Source: Psychrobacillus vulpis (GTDB lineage Bacteria; Bacillota; Bacilli; Bacillales_A; Planococcaceae). From it: 64,000 nt of DNA. The DNA lies in contig NZ_VDGI01000019.1 in assembly GCF_006861825.1 (NCBI RefSeq), forward strand, positions 27,893 through 91,892, in the 5' to 3' direction. Positions 1 to 9,296 of this stretch are shown piece after piece. Under the pieces are notes generated by a model. The model was not told the DNA's origin. It worked only from the letters and a program-made list of their open reading frames with translations, and made no database searches. Both the position numbers and the translations under genes were made by a program. Within the stretch, counting starts at the first letter, position 1. The number at the start of each line of letters is the position of its first letter.

Positions 1-37
1 TATCATTGGGACATTTACTTCTTCAGGAATTAAGTAA
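1..37 (+). CDS. 3' end of an upstream gene (partial)
   Basis: The first 37 bases read open in one frame and finish with TAA at 35-37, twelve bases before the GTG of the next gene. Only the last eleven residues are present, so no family can be named. The tight spacing to the ABC ATPase suggests the same operon, and a permease or binding-protein component would be the usual neighbour; that is inference only. Confidence 0.4.
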   Translation, partial: IIGTFTSSGIK

Positions 38-49
38 AGGCGGGATATT

Positions 50-1147
50 GTGAAGGAAATTCGATTTGAAAATGTTTGCAAGTCATATGGGAAAACAGAA
101 GTAGTCAAAAATTTAAATTTAACGATAAAAGAAGGCGAGCGCCTAATTCTACTAGGTCCATCAGGATGCGGAAAATCTACAACGTTGCGCATGATTGCTG
201 GTCTAGAAGATATTACATCAGGATCATTATATATGGGGGACAAAAGAGTCAATGAACTTCCAAGTGGAAAAAGAAATGTGGGCATGGTTTTTCAAAACTA
301 CGCTTTATACCCTCATATGAATGTAATTCAAAATATTACATACGGGCTAAAGGTTCAAAAGTTTCCAAAGGATGAGATTAATCTAAGGACAGATGCTGCC
401 TTAGGCATGCTCCAGCTAAAAGGGTACGAAAACCGATTACCAAAAGATTTATCTGGAGGACAAAGACAAAGAGTCGCCTTAGCAAGAGCAGTAGTCAAAC
501 AAAGTGATTACTTCTTACTAGATGAACCATTGTCCAACCTAGACGCTCAATTACGAGTGTCAGCTCGAAAAGAATTAGTTAAGATACATGAATTGTATAA
601 ACAAACATTCGTTTATGTTACCCATGATCAAGTAGAAGCGATGACCGTTGGCGACCGCATTGCATTAATGTACCAAGGTCATCTGCAAATGGTCGATACA
701 CCTGAAAATGTATACAACCGACCAGCTAATATATTCACAGCAAAATTTATTGGTTCTCCTCCTATGAATGTGATAGACATGGCATTTGATAATAGTAATG
801 ACAGTGCCTACCTTGCTGGCCAAGAGATACCGCTACAAGAGGAATGGCGTAATTATATACGTCAGACGGGAGTCAAAGAACTGGCTTTTGGCATTCGACC
901 TGAACACATTACGCTTTCTAAAACCCAGCTGAAGAATGGGTTAAAGGGCTTTGTAAAGTATGTAGAAAACCACGGGAGCAGTTATGGAGTTTATATCGAT
1001 TTAGAAGGAAATGAAATCATCGCCATGAGCGAATCAAATAAATGGCCTCCAAAGGAAGCTATTTATGTAGAACCGAGATTAGATAAAATGCATGTTTTCG
1101 ATAAACAGACAACCAATTCTATTGGATACCCAACATCAATTAGATAA
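50..1147 (+). CDS. ABC transporter ATP-binding protein, UgpC/MsmX type
   Basis: ATPase subunit of an importer of the carbohydrate (CUT1) class, energising uptake of a sugar or glycerol-phosphate-type solute at the inner face of the membrane. The 365-residue protein has Walker A GPSGCGKS at 36-43, the Q-loop near 82, signature LSGGQ at 134-138, Walker B FLLDEP near 155-160 and the switch histidine in THD at 191-193. The last 120 residues form the TOBE-type extension typical of UgpC/MsmX/MalK. GTG start at 50 behind an AAGG-CGGG ribosome site. It follows the end of another gene closely and is followed after 21 bases by a TIM-barrel isomerase and then a HAD phosphatase, so one catabolic operon is likely. 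The substrate cannot be read from the ATPase. Confidence 0.9.
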   Translation: MKEIRFENVCKSYGKTEVVKNLNLTIKEGERLILLGPSGCGKSTTLRMIAGLEDITSGSLYMGDKRVNELPSGKRNVGMVFQNYALYPHMNVIQNITYGLKVQKFPKDEINLRTDAALGMLQLKGYENRLPKDLSGGQRQRVALARAVVKQSDYFLLDEPLSNLDAQLRVSARKELVKIHELYKQTFVYVTHDQVEAMTVGDRIALMYQGHLQMVDTPENVYNRPANIFTAKFIGSPPMNVIDMAFDNSNDSAYLAGQEIPLQEEWRNYIRQTGVKELAFGIRPEHITLSKTQLKNGLKGFVKYVENHGSSYGVYIDLEGNEIIAMSESNKWPPKEAIYVEPRLDKMHVFDKQTTNSIGYPTSIR

Positions 1148-1168
1148 ATAATGGAGGATTGAATCATC

Positions 1169-1981
1169 ATGAAAAAAAGCATTAGTTATTCCGATTTAGT
1201 ACTTTTGTCAAAAGATATTATAGAAAACGTGAAAGATTTAATACAACACGGAGCAGATAAAATCGAGTTATTAATGGATGGACAAGAGTGGAATGAAATG
1301 GAGGGGAGATTTCAGGAACTTGCATCACAACTACAATCCTTTCCTGTTACTTATACTATTCATCCTCCAGCATGGGATATTAATCTGACAAGTGAAAACC
1401 TAGCGACTAGAGAAACTGCTTTTTCTGAATACAAAAAGTCCATTCAATTTGCCGGTATGATTGGGGCGAGTCATGTGGTAATTCACCCGGGATTCTGCTT
1501 TTCTCCAGTGTTTAATAAGCAAACAGCTCAACAACGCGCAACAGAATATATAAACGAATTATGCAAAATAGCGAAAGAGTTAGGCGTTAAATTGGCTATT
1601 GAAAATGTAGGGTATAACGGAAGCTCTATTTTCACCCAAAATGAGTATACGAATTTCTTAAATAATGTAGATGAAACGGCCGGTTTTTTAATTGATACAG
1701 GTCATGCCCATTTAAACAACTGGAATATTCGACAATTAATCAAAGACACAAAGGATCGTCTTCTTGTCTTACACATTCATGATAATGACGGTACGGGAGA
1801 CCATCACTTGCCAATTGGTGAAGGAACAATCGAGTGGGAAGAAATCTTTGCTGCAATAAATGAATATGCACCGAACTGCGAGTTCATTCTAGAATATGCA
1901 CCTAATACACCTTTAGAAAAATTGCATGAAGGAAAGGCTCTTCTTCAGAAAGAGATTCAAACTAACCAACTGGGAGTATAA
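1169..1981 (+). CDS. Sugar phosphate isomerase/epimerase family TIM-barrel protein
   Basis: 270-residue protein of the AP-endonuclease-2/xylose-isomerase-like TIM-barrel superfamily. Metal-site motifs are visible in order: a THP-like HPPAWD near 65, VIHPG near 105, AIENVG near 146, IDTGHAH near 177, HIHDNDG near 205 and a late EYAP glutamate. Members isomerise or epimerise sugars or sugar phosphates, or dehydrate inositol derivatives, using a divalent metal. ATG start at 1169 follows ATGGAGGATTG, a good ribosome site. It lies between the ABC ATPase and a HAD phosphatase whose start follows the stop by one base, indicating translational coupling. The specific substrate is unknown; catabolism of the solute imported by the upstream transporter is the natural guess. 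Confidence 0.82.
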   Translation: MKKSISYSDLVLLSKDIIENVKDLIQHGADKIELLMDGQEWNEMEGRFQELASQLQSFPVTYTIHPPAWDINLTSENLATRETAFSEYKKSIQFAGMIGASHVVIHPGFCFSPVFNKQTAQQRATEYINELCKIAKELGVKLAIENVGYNGSSIFTQNEYTNFLNNVDETAGFLIDTGHAHLNNWNIRQLIKDTKDRLLVLHIHDNDGTGDHHLPIGEGTIEWEEIFAAINEYAPNCEFILEYAPNTPLEKLHEGKALLQKEIQTNQLGV

Positions 1982-1982
1982 A

Positions 1983-2783
1983 ATGTTACATATAGACGAT
2001 TTTGAAGCCTATTGTTTTGATTTAGATGGAACCATCTATGTGGGGAATCAGCTTTTACCGGGTGTAAAAGAAACGATTGATATTATAAGAAGGAACCATA
2101 AAAAGATCCTTTTTATCACCAATGCCCCTACACATACGAGAGAAGATTGCCATCAACTACTTTGTTCATTAGGAGTGTCAGCGGAGCTAGATGAAGTCAT
2201 TACGGCTTCTTCTCTATCTGCTACCTATTTCTTAGAAAACTTCCCTCATGCAATCATATACATCGTGGGGGAAAGAGCGATTAAACAAGAATTCACTCGC
2301 AATTCATTAAACATAACAGAAGACCCTTTAGAAGCTACTCATGTGCTTGTAGGATTAGATCGTTCCTTCACTTATGAGAAGCTGAATTCGGCCATGAATG
2401 CTATTCGTAATGGAGCTCAACTAATTGTGACTAATCCAGATCCATCTTGTCCAGTTCCAGGAGGATACATGGCTGATACACTTGCTATAGCTAAAGCAAT
2501 TGAAGTGGCCTCTGACAAAAGCATTGATCAGGTCATTGGAAAACCATCGTCATATTACGCAAATAAAATTCGGGAAAAATTATCAACATCAAGCGACAAA
2601 TGCTTAATTGTTGGAGATAGACTTGAAACAGACATTATGATGGGGAAAACAAACAATATTCAGACCTGCCTTGTATTGACAGGTGTGTCTAGTAAAAAGG
2701 ATATTGAGAGAACCAACATTACTCCAGATTATATAATCGAGGACTTAAAAGAGCTGTTTAGTGATACTAGAAATCCTAGTTAA
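1983..2783 (+). CDS. HAD-IIA family sugar-phosphate phosphatase
   Basis: Cytoplasmic phosphatase of the HAD subclass IIA (NagD/AraL/p-nitrophenyl-phosphatase group). The 266-residue protein has motif I DLDGTIYVG near 13-21, motif II in FITNAPTHT near 47, a lysine in IGKPSSYY near 185 and motif III GDRLETDI near 213. An in-frame reading extends upstream to 1926 but overlaps the isomerase; the ATG at 1983 has a GGGAG ribosome site seven bases before it and begins exactly where family members begin, so it is chosen. It ends the three-gene unit, with a strong terminator 20 bases downstream. Such enzymes often remove phosphate from unwanted sugar phosphates that build up during catabolism; the substrate here is not known. 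Confidence 0.85.
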   Translation: MLHIDDFEAYCFDLDGTIYVGNQLLPGVKETIDIIRRNHKKILFITNAPTHTREDCHQLLCSLGVSAELDEVITASSLSATYFLENFPHAIIYIVGERAIKQEFTRNSLNITEDPLEATHVLVGLDRSFTYEKLNSAMNAIRNGAQLIVTNPDPSCPVPGGYMADTLAIAKAIEVASDKSIDQVIGKPSSYYANKIREKLSTSSDKCLIVGDRLETDIMMGKTNNIQTCLVLTGVSSKKDIERTNITPDYIIEDLKELFSDTRNPS

Positions 2784-2802
2784 CCACGATTATTAGATAA
2801 AG

Positions 2803-2836
2803 TAAGAGCCTCCAAATTTCAGGAGGCTCTTATTGC
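2803..2836 (+). terminator. Rho-independent terminator of the ABC/isomerase/HAD operon
   Basis: Perfect 11-bp inverted repeat TAAGAGCCTCC / GGAGGCTCTTA with an 8-base loop, 20 bases after the HAD gene stop. Confidence 0.85.
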
Positions 2837-2862
2837 ATCGTTTAAGTAAGTTGTCGATTTAT

Positions 2863-3084
2863 TTTTGAATATTCTTGTACATGAATTGGTCCATAAGATG
2901 CTTTCGGATTTAGGTTTCGCAAATTTTCTCCAAAATGTGGTCGAAATAGATGAAACCGATAAACCATCACTTAACTTAAATAATTTAGCAGGTGCAGAGA
3001 ACAGTTGTTTCAGGATGAAGAGTTAATCTTTTTAAAGATAAGTGAGCTAAACAAGCTAGACTACAATCAAAGGTTTGAAATTTA
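2863..3084 (+). pseudogene. Decayed fragment of a lipoprotein metallopeptidase gene
   Basis: This stretch aligns with the middle of the intact metallopeptidase gene at 7088-8290 (roughly 7820-8062). The zinc-site codons for HELVHKM are still readable near 2881, and the later segment encoding the DETDKP-like and KLDYTQ-like parts is recognisable, but about 39 bases are missing after the zinc motif, the frame is broken, and a TAA closes it near 3084. No start, signal peptide or ribosome site remains. It is a relic of a paralogue that once stood beside the radical SAM relic that follows. Confidence 0.8.
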
Positions 3085-3151
3085 AGCAAATCTCATTCTA
3101 AGGGATCGATTTCCGGGCATTTATCCTGATTACTTTATTTTTGAAAAAGAT

Positions 3152-3590
3152 CTAAACCCCAAATCTCTGTCGATATCCGCACTTCCTACACATCTCTTCC
3201 ACAGCTTCTCTTCGAGTAAATCCATCATAGAGGTTATTTGCTCGTTCTCCCTCTACAATTTCAGAGAATGGGGTTTTATTGATATTACCTAAATTAATCA
3301 CACCATCACCATCAAGACAACATGGTACTACAGTTCCATCGACTAGAATAGCAGCTTGACTACGAAGTGCATGACAAAATCCTTTACCATCATCCTCTGG
3401 TGCCTTTAAACTTGGCCATTGAAATTCATGGTCCTGGTTAATATAGATTCGCTCTGCAATTTTAATCCCGCTTCCTGGTACTACTTTCTCTTCGATTTTG
3501 AAATCTAGATTAAATTCCTTCTCCAAGATTTCTAACGTTTCTTGGTTTCGTCTCTTATCGATATATTTACCTTAATTCCTTTTGAGAGGG
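3152..3590 (-). pseudogene. Truncated radical SAM/SPASM gene relic
   Basis: The last 124 codons are almost identical (about four substitutions) to residues 168-291 of the intact radical SAM protein encoded at 8402-9277, including the C-terminal cysteines (PCCLDGDG, CRKCGY). Upstream of about 3535 (on + coordinates) similarity drops and about 240 bases, covering much of the radical SAM core, are missing; homology resumes briefly at 3565-3590 with the segment matching 9036-9060. The CxxxCxxC iron-sulfur motif is absent, so no active enzyme can be made. The start codon needed for the residual frame has no ribosome site. Confidence 0.85.
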
Positions 3591-3783
3591 ATTAGAGATA
3601 AAGCATTATCCATTATTTCAAATTATAAAAAACCATAAGAGCAAATCGTTTTAATAATTATAAATAAATACTCATATTTAATTCTTATATTAGAAAGCCA
3701 CTCTCTTTACTAAATAATAATACAATAATTTTAATAATTCTGATATACTAAAATTAGTAAATTATTCAAATAGGGGGATTATT

Positions 3784-4476
3784 TTGAATAAATCGATCGA
3801 ATTCCGAGATATAGATAAAGTTTTTAAAGGGGATGGCATTGAAACATATGCTTTAAAAAAAATAAATCTTTTATTAAACGAAGGGGACTTTGTTTCAATT
3901 ATTGGACCATCAGGTTCGGGGAAATCGACGTTATTAAGCATTATTGGAACACTTGATGTACCTTCAAGTGGAGAAATTCTTTATGGGGATAAGACTGTTC
4001 ATCAAATGAGTAATAATGAAATCGCAGATTTTCGCTTTGAGAACATTGGATTCATTTTTCAACAGTTTCATTTGATTCCAACTATGACGGCATTAGAGAA
4101 TGTCATGTCCCCTCTTTTTGGAAGAAAAGTAACATACAATAAAAAAGAACGAGCTATACAAGTTTTGGAACAAGTTGGACTTAAAGACAAAATGAATTCT
4201 CTGCCTTCCCAACTCTCAGGGGGACAGCAACAGAGAGTTGCTATTGCTAGAGCTTTAGTTCATAAACCAAAGTGGTTATTAGCAGATGAACCGACAGGGA
4301 ATTTAGATACTGATACAGGTGAAACGGTATATGAATTGTTAACCTCCTTAAATAAAAGTAAGCAATGTGGAGTGATTTTGGTTACACATGACTCTATTCT
4401 TGCAGATCGGGCAAATACAAAAGTGGAAATGCGAGACGGAGAAATTGTCTCCGTATGTCAGAGGCAACCAGTATGA
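3784..4476 (+). CDS. ABC transporter ATP-binding protein, MacB/LolD type
   Basis: 230-residue ATPase of the type VII (MacB/LolD/FtsE-like) ABC class that works with FtsX-fold permeases in extrusion or mechanotransmission rather than import. Walker A GPSGSGKS near 40-47, signature LSGGQQQR near 139-146, Walker B WLLADEPTGNLD near 159-170 (the ADEPTGNLD form is typical of this class), and VTHD near 199. TTG start at 3784 behind AGGGGGA, spaced about seven bases. The stop overlaps the start of the FtsX-like permease (ATGA), so the two are translationally coupled and form one transporter. About 190 AT-rich bases precede it and should carry the promoter. Confidence 0.9.
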   Translation: MNKSIEFRDIDKVFKGDGIETYALKKINLLLNEGDFVSIIGPSGSGKSTLLSIIGTLDVPSSGEILYGDKTVHQMSNNEIADFRFENIGFIFQQFHLIPTMTALENVMSPLFGRKVTYNKKERAIQVLEQVGLKDKMNSLPSQLSGGQQQRVAIARALVHKPKWLLADEPTGNLDTDTGETVYELLTSLNKSKQCGVILVTHDSILADRANTKVEMRDGEIVSVCQRQPV

Positions 4477-7046
4477 TGACATTTATGATGAAGCAGCTGG
4501 TACGCAATAAAGATCGACTCATTCTTTCCGTGATTGGAGTGGTGTTAATTAGCAGTGTGCTCATTTATCTGTTCAGTTTAACGGAAACAACAAAAGGAAC
4601 GATTAATAATCAACTACAACAGAAATGGGAAAGCGCCTATGATCTTGTTGTCACTCCACCAGGGTCGATTTTCAATGAAGAAAACCTGATGGAACCAAAT
4701 CACTTGAATGGAATTAGTGGAGGCATCAGCTACGATCAATACGAAGCAATCAAATCAATGAACGATGTAGCTGTTGCAGCACCAGTTTCAGTTTTGGGCT
4801 ATACCACTTTAGGAATAACTATGAAGGAAAAATTTAAAACAACGGACAATGGTATCTATAAGTATAAGATCATAGAGACATTTAATGATGGTTTATCCCA
4901 AAAAACTATACAAGATACAGAAATATACCGAGCTACTAATTGGAGTGGTTCCAGTGAGGAGTTAGGTTTTTGGGGAGATGATCAAGGCGAGATAAGTTTG
5001 AGTCAATATCAATTATTGGTTGGTATTGATCCGGTAGAAGAAGCGAAGCTTGTAGGATTGGATGAGGCTGTTCATATATCTGATACGAGTCGATACCTAG
5101 AGCCAAATGAAGATGCTATTTACGATGAGGCAGTGGACCGATTATTTGAAATTCCTGTTTTAATAAATAGTAAAAGCTTTTCTAATAGCCTGTTTCAGGT
5201 ATCTCAAGAAAAATTAGCTATCCCTTTTAATACTGAGGCTGAAAGGCAACAAGCTACTGAATTAATAAAAAAAGGAAATGGACGGGACTATTTTAATGGG
5301 CTGGAGACAGAGAAAGTAGACAGTTTTGAGTTAACTGGTGAAGAATTGGAATCCATGATTTTTAAAGCTTTGTCTAACCCAAATGACAATCCTTCTTTAT
5401 CAGTTCATGGAACTCAATTAGTTTTTAAATCCAGTATTCTTAATTATCAAAAAATAGAAAGTCCTTTTCCAGAGAGATGGTCATATAGTTACCAAGTTTC
5501 AAGCAAGCCTATCGAAGTGAGTGGCATTTTTAAAGATATCTTACCAGATTCAGGTTTCAGAAAAGCAGAATTGTTAGATCATAAATTGTCTGAAGACGGA
5601 GTACCACTTTTACCAGTATTGAGATTGAATATTGTTGGTAGCTTCTCTTCTGATAAATTAAATATTAGTAAAGACCCTTTCACTGAACTACCACTTGAGA
5701 CATACCGTCCTGCACAGGCGGGGATAGTCCTTGGGCCAGACAATGAACCGTTAAATCCTTCTAGGACGATGAAAGGATCCGGTGTGCCAACAGGCCTGCT
5801 TACAAATCCACCTAACATATTAACCACTGTGAAGGCAGCGGAAATCATTACGGGAGGAAACAGCATATCCTCCATTCGCATTAAAGTAAAAGGCATCGAT
5901 GATATTGGAAATGTAGCGCAAGAAAAAATGGAACAAGTCAAAAACGATATTGAGCATTCGACTGGACTTCAAGTAATTATTACAAGAGGCTCGTCCCCTC
6001 AACCAACTATCACCCAAGTGGTCGAACACGATAAAACGCTTGGATGGATTGAACAACCCTGGATCCATATAGGTGCAGCAATCACCATTTTAAGAGAAAC
6101 ATCCTTAGGGTATACGAGTATTCTAGTTACCATCCTTCTGATTGGTACGATGTATGTGTTTGCAACAACTTATGTCTCTTATTTAACTCGCAAGAAAGAA
6201 TATAGTATATTTCTAGCACTTGGATGGCGAACGAGTATTCTTCGGAAAATGGTGCTAGGAGAAGCATTCTTTTACGTACTCCTAATCACTCTAATAGCCA
6301 TTATTTTAGAAGTGATTTTTATGCTAAATGGAAGCACGTTCAACTTTAGCAATATTGCTTTAGTATTCGGTACATCGCTCGTTATTTATGGTTTAGGTAT
6401 AATTTTACCTCTTATACAAGTCGGACGATTGGAACCATATCAGGGAATTAAATCAGGAGAAATAACCAAAAAGTCTAAAAGGATTTTTAGTAATCAATCG
6501 ATGATCGGGTTTGTTATGAACCAAGTATCGCAAAGACCTGGAAGAAACCTTTTGTCTATTTTAGCCATTGCATTACCTTCTACATTACTATCCTTTTATT
6601 TATACGTATCATTCCGTCTAGAGGGAGTTTTATATACATCTTGGTTAGGAGAGTTTGTTGCAGTTGAGGTAAACAAATCTCACTACTTGATTATGGGCGC
6701 AGCTCTAATTATTGGTGCACTTACTACAGCTGAGATGATGTGGCAAAATATTGTGGAAAGAGAAGGCGAACTAGCACTGTTTAAATCGATTGGTTGGAAA
6801 GATAAGACGGTTACGCATTCTATTATTATTGAAGGAGCTTTTTTGGGTTTATTGGCCGGAATAGTCGGTTTGGTTCTTTCTATTTCATACATTGGCCTTA
6901 TGTATAAAGTCTTTCCTTGGGATTCATTAACGATTCTTTCATTGACAATTTGTCTCCCGGTGTTGGTTGGCATTCTAGGTGCATTCTTTCCCACAATCAA
7001 AGCCTTGCGAACAAATCCCTATAACGTATTAAAAGAAAATGTGTGA
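4473..7046 (+). CDS. FtsX-like ABC transporter permease with large extracellular domain
   Basis: 857-residue membrane partner of the preceding ATPase. One transmembrane helix near residues 15-37 is followed by a large extracytoplasmic region of about 500 residues. A three-helix FtsX block lies near 545-660 (with the family's cytoplasmic YSIFLALGWR-type segment), and a second FtsX block occupies the last 170 residues, including EGELALFKSIGW. This is the two-half FtsX layout of MacB-type exporters such as peptide, lipoprotein or antimicrobial extrusion pumps. Start: ATG at 4473 overlaps the ATPase stop as ATGA and has AGAGG eight bases upstream; 4455 is an in-frame alternative. The next gene, a lipoprotein metallopeptidase, starts 41 bases downstream, so all three probably form an operon. 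Substrate unknown. Confidence 0.85.
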   Translation: MMTFMMKQLVRNKDRLILSVIGVVLISSVLIYLFSLTETTKGTINNQLQQKWESAYDLVVTPPGSIFNEENLMEPNHLNGISGGISYDQYEAIKSMNDVAVAAPVSVLGYTTLGITMKEKFKTTDNGIYKYKIIETFNDGLSQKTIQDTEIYRATNWSGSSEELGFWGDDQGEISLSQYQLLVGIDPVEEAKLVGLDEAVHISDTSRYLEPNEDAIYDEAVDRLFEIPVLINSKSFSNSLFQVSQEKLAIPFNTEAERQQATELIKKGNGRDYFNGLETEKVDSFELTGEELESMIFKALSNPNDNPSLSVHGTQLVFKSSILNYQKIESPFPERWSYSYQVSSKPIEVSGIFKDILPDSGFRKAELLDHKLSEDGVPLLPVLRLNIVGSFSSDKLNISKDPFTELPLETYRPAQAGIVLGPDNEPLNPSRTMKGSGVPTGLLTNPPNILTTVKAAEIITGGNSISSIRIKVKGIDDIGNVAQEKMEQVKNDIEHSTGLQVIITRGSSPQPTITQVVEHDKTLGWIEQPWIHIGAAITILRETSLGYTSILVTILLIGTMYVFATTYVSYLTRKKEYSIFLALGWRTSILRKMVLGEAFFYVLLITLIAIILEVIFMLNGSTFNFSNIALVFGTSLVIYGLGIILPLIQVGRLEPYQGIKSGEITKKSKRIFSNQSMIGFVMNQVSQRPGRNLLSILAIALPSTLLSFYLYVSFRLEGVLYTSWLGEFVAVEVNKSHYLIMGAALIIGALTTAEMMWQNIVEREGELALFKSIGWKDKTVTHSIIIEGAFLGLLAGIVGLVLSISYIGLMYKVFPWDSLTILSLTICLPVLVGILGAFFPTIKALRTNPYNVLKENV

Positions 7047-7087
7047 AAAAATTAATCGAATTCACTCGTAGGAAAGGGGGATCTAAA

Positions 7088-8290
7088 ATGAAAAAATTAA
7101 TGCTGCTAATAGGTTTCCTCATCATCATTCTTTGTGGTTGTGCTACTGAACCTACTACGATAGAAGAAAAGACTTCCATAACTAAAGAAGAACAAGCGGC
7201 AATCGATAAACAAGAAGAAATAGTTGGAGAAATTAACCTCGTCAAATCATACTTCTCTCAAATGGTTGAAGCTATAGAAAATAATGATGAGGAAGGGTTT
7301 TTAAAGTTTCAAAATAAGTCAAATTCCTTGTTTTATAAAGAACAAGAGAGGTGGATTGAAGAAGCCATTTTCAAGAAAAATCAGGGATATAATATTACCG
7401 TGCATCTTCGTAAGGTAAATCTCATTTCTCTGGAAAAAGGAACAATCGAGTTGTCTGTTAATATGAAATATCAAGACACCGAATCCAATAACAAGGTTAC
7501 CTATTCAATTCTAAAATTAAATAACATTTGGAAAATAGACGATGTACCCTTTGAGAAAATTACCAAGGGCAATATTGCTGTACTTTATGTAACTGATTTA
7601 GAAGAACAAGCCCAGATGGTTCTGAATGAGGCCAGTGATATTATAGAACTCTACAGTAGAGAATTTGATTGGGAACCAAAGGAAATAACGATAAAACTCT
7701 ATGATTCAATGGAGCAAGTATCTGCCACTGTGCCTTGGACTGGATTAGCTGGTTGGAATGAGACAGGCGAATCACTTAAACTCATGATTCCATCAATGGT
7801 TCCAAACAATAGCTTTAACATTCTTGCTCATGAGTTAAGCCATAAGATGCTCTCTGATTTCTCTAACGATAATCTTTCTCTATACCTTCAAGAGGGCGTC
7901 GCCTCTTTTCTTCAAAGTGTAGTCGAAAAGGATGAGACAGATAAACCCACCATTAATTTAAACAATCTAGCGGAGGTGGAACAACGGTTGTTAGAAAACG
8001 AAGAGTTGGTCTTTTTACCAATCTCTGATATGAACAAACTAGACTACACCCAATCGTTTGAAATTTCTTCATTCGGTTTTTTACTTGCCGATTACTTAAT
8101 AACAACGCAAGGTTTCGACACATTTTTTTCGATGGTAAAAGATTTGGCAAATGACCCTTATATTGATAGTAGAAGCGAACATAAACTTCAAATACTGTCA
8201 GAGAGAACAACTAAGGCGTTGGAAAAGGTATTCGGTCCAGTTAATCAATTATCAGAAGACTATGCAAATTATCTTACCGATAAGAAATAA
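7088..8290 (+). CDS. Lipoprotein zinc metallopeptidase (HExxH)
   Basis: 400-residue exported lipoprotein. The N-terminus is a lipoprotein signal: basic MKK, a hydrophobic run, and a lipobox ending in C-G-C near 17-19. The middle (about 30-170) looks like a small secreted NTF2-like module; a gluzincin-type zinc motif HELSHKM lies near 245 and a downstream glutamate (LQEGVAS) near 265 supplies a plausible third ligand, as in peptidase-MA-like proteins. ATG at 7088 follows AGGAAAGGGGG; an in-frame GTG at 7043 overlaps the permease stop but would bury the signal peptide. It probably acts at the outer membrane face on a protein or peptide handled by the ABC exporter. A broken paralogue lies at 2863-3084. 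Confidence 0.82.
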   Translation: MKKLMLLIGFLIIILCGCATEPTTIEEKTSITKEEQAAIDKQEEIVGEINLVKSYFSQMVEAIENNDEEGFLKFQNKSNSLFYKEQERWIEEAIFKKNQGYNITVHLRKVNLISLEKGTIELSVNMKYQDTESNNKVTYSILKLNNIWKIDDVPFEKITKGNIAVLYVTDLEEQAQMVLNEASDIIELYSREFDWEPKEITIKLYDSMEQVSATVPWTGLAGWNETGESLKLMIPSMVPNNSFNILAHELSHKMLSDFSNDNLSLYLQEGVASFLQSVVEKDETDKPTINLNNLAEVEQRLLENEELVFLPISDMNKLDYTQSFEISSFGFLLADYLITTQGFDTFFSMVKDLANDPYIDSRSEHKLQILSERTTKALEKVFGPVNQLSEDYANYLTDKK

Positions 8291-8326
8291 TTCGTTAACC
8301 CCATTTAAATCCAGTAGTTCAAATAA

Positions 8327-8372
8327 GCCCGGAAATCGAATCTCATTCTAAGGGATCGATTTCCGGGCATTT
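8327..8372. terminator. Bidirectional terminator between convergent genes
   Basis: Perfect 13-bp inverted repeat GCCCGGAAATCGA / TCGATTTCCGGGC with a 16-base loop between the metallopeptidase (+) and radical SAM (-) genes. The right arm and flank also occur at 3100-3150 in the decayed copy, where the left arm has been lost. Confidence 0.75.
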
Positions 8373-8401
8373 ATCCTGATTACTTTATTTTTGAAAATAA
8401 T

Positions 8402-9277
8402 CTAAACCCCAAATCTCTGTCGATATCCGCACTTCCTACACATCTCTTCCACAGCTTCTCTTCTAGTAAATCCATCATAGAGGTTATTTGCTCGTTCTCC
8501 CTCTACAATTTCAGAGAATGGGGTTTTATTGATATTACCTAAATTAATCACACCATCACCATCAAGACAACATGGTACTACAGTTCCATCGACTAGAATA
8601 GCAGCTTGACTACGAAGTGCATGACAAAATCCTTTACCATCATCCTCTGGTGCCTGTAAACTTGGCCATTGAAATTCATGGTCCTGGTTAATATAGATTC
8701 GATCTGCAATTTTAATCCCGCTTCCTGGTACTACTTTCTCTTCAATCTTGTAATCCAGGTTAAATTCTTTTTCCAAAATTTCTAAGGTTTCTTGGTTTCT
8801 TCTTATATCTTCATTCGTTGCATCTTCTCTTTGAAGATTCCATAATCGAAATGAAATAATGACACCTTGTTCCGCCGCTTCTTTGGCAAAATCCAGAATG
8901 GTAGATAGGTATTGTTCTCGATTTGTCGATCCTTCATGACCGTCAAAACTATGAAGCGAGAAGTTCATTTGGCGTAGCGCCGGCTTTCCGAGTAGTTTAT
9001 GCCTATTTTTCTTAATGAGTGTCCCATTTGTTGTTATATTTACCTTAAATCCTTTGGCGTGGCTAGCATCCAACAATTGATCGATTCTTGGATGGAGAAG
9101 AGGCTCTCCTTTGACATGAAGATAAATATATTTCGTATGCGGTTTGATCTGATCTAGTATGTTATTAAACGCATCTAGTTTGATAATATTCGCTTTTCGA
9201 CTCGGTGGAGGACAGAAGCTACAAGCAAGATTACACACACTTGTAATTTCGATATACATCTTTTTGAATGTTTTCAA
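8402..9277 (-). CDS. Radical SAM/SPASM-like protein
   Basis: 291-residue S-adenosylmethionine radical enzyme. The cluster-binding motif C-x3-C-x2-C is at residues 15, 19 and 22 (SVCNLACSFCPP), followed by a TNGT motif near 79. The C-terminal third carries a SPASM-like set of cysteines: FCHA near 211, PCCLDGDG near 227, and CRKCGY near 281, expected to hold one auxiliary iron-sulfur cluster. Relatives modify peptides or proteins or act in cofactor assembly; no precursor peptide is obvious next to it. TTG start at 9277 gives the N-terminus usual for the family; ATG at 9259 would be too close to the cysteine motif. Convergent with the ABC/metallopeptidase operon, and its relic lies beside the metallopeptidase relic at 3.1-3.6 kb, which suggests a functional pairing. 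Confidence 0.85.
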   Translation of the reverse strand: MKTFKKMYIEITSVCNLACSFCPPPSRKANIIKLDAFNNILDQIKPHTKYIYLHVKGEPLLHPRIDQLLDASHAKGFKVNITTNGTLIKKNRHKLLGKPALRQMNFSLHSFDGHEGSTNREQYLSTILDFAKEAAEQGVIISFRLWNLQREDATNEDIRRNQETLEILEKEFNLDYKIEEKVVPGSGIKIADRIYINQDHEFQWPSLQAPEDDGKGFCHALRSQAAILVDGTVVPCCLDGDGVINLGNINKTPFSEIVEGERANNLYDGFTRREAVEEMCRKCGYRQRFGV

Positions 9278-9296
9278 CGTTTATTCACCATTCCAG

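Noticed and set aside
5579..6068. Minus-strand open frames within the FtsX-like permease gene
   Set aside because: They are antisense to a well-supported long gene and lack start signals.
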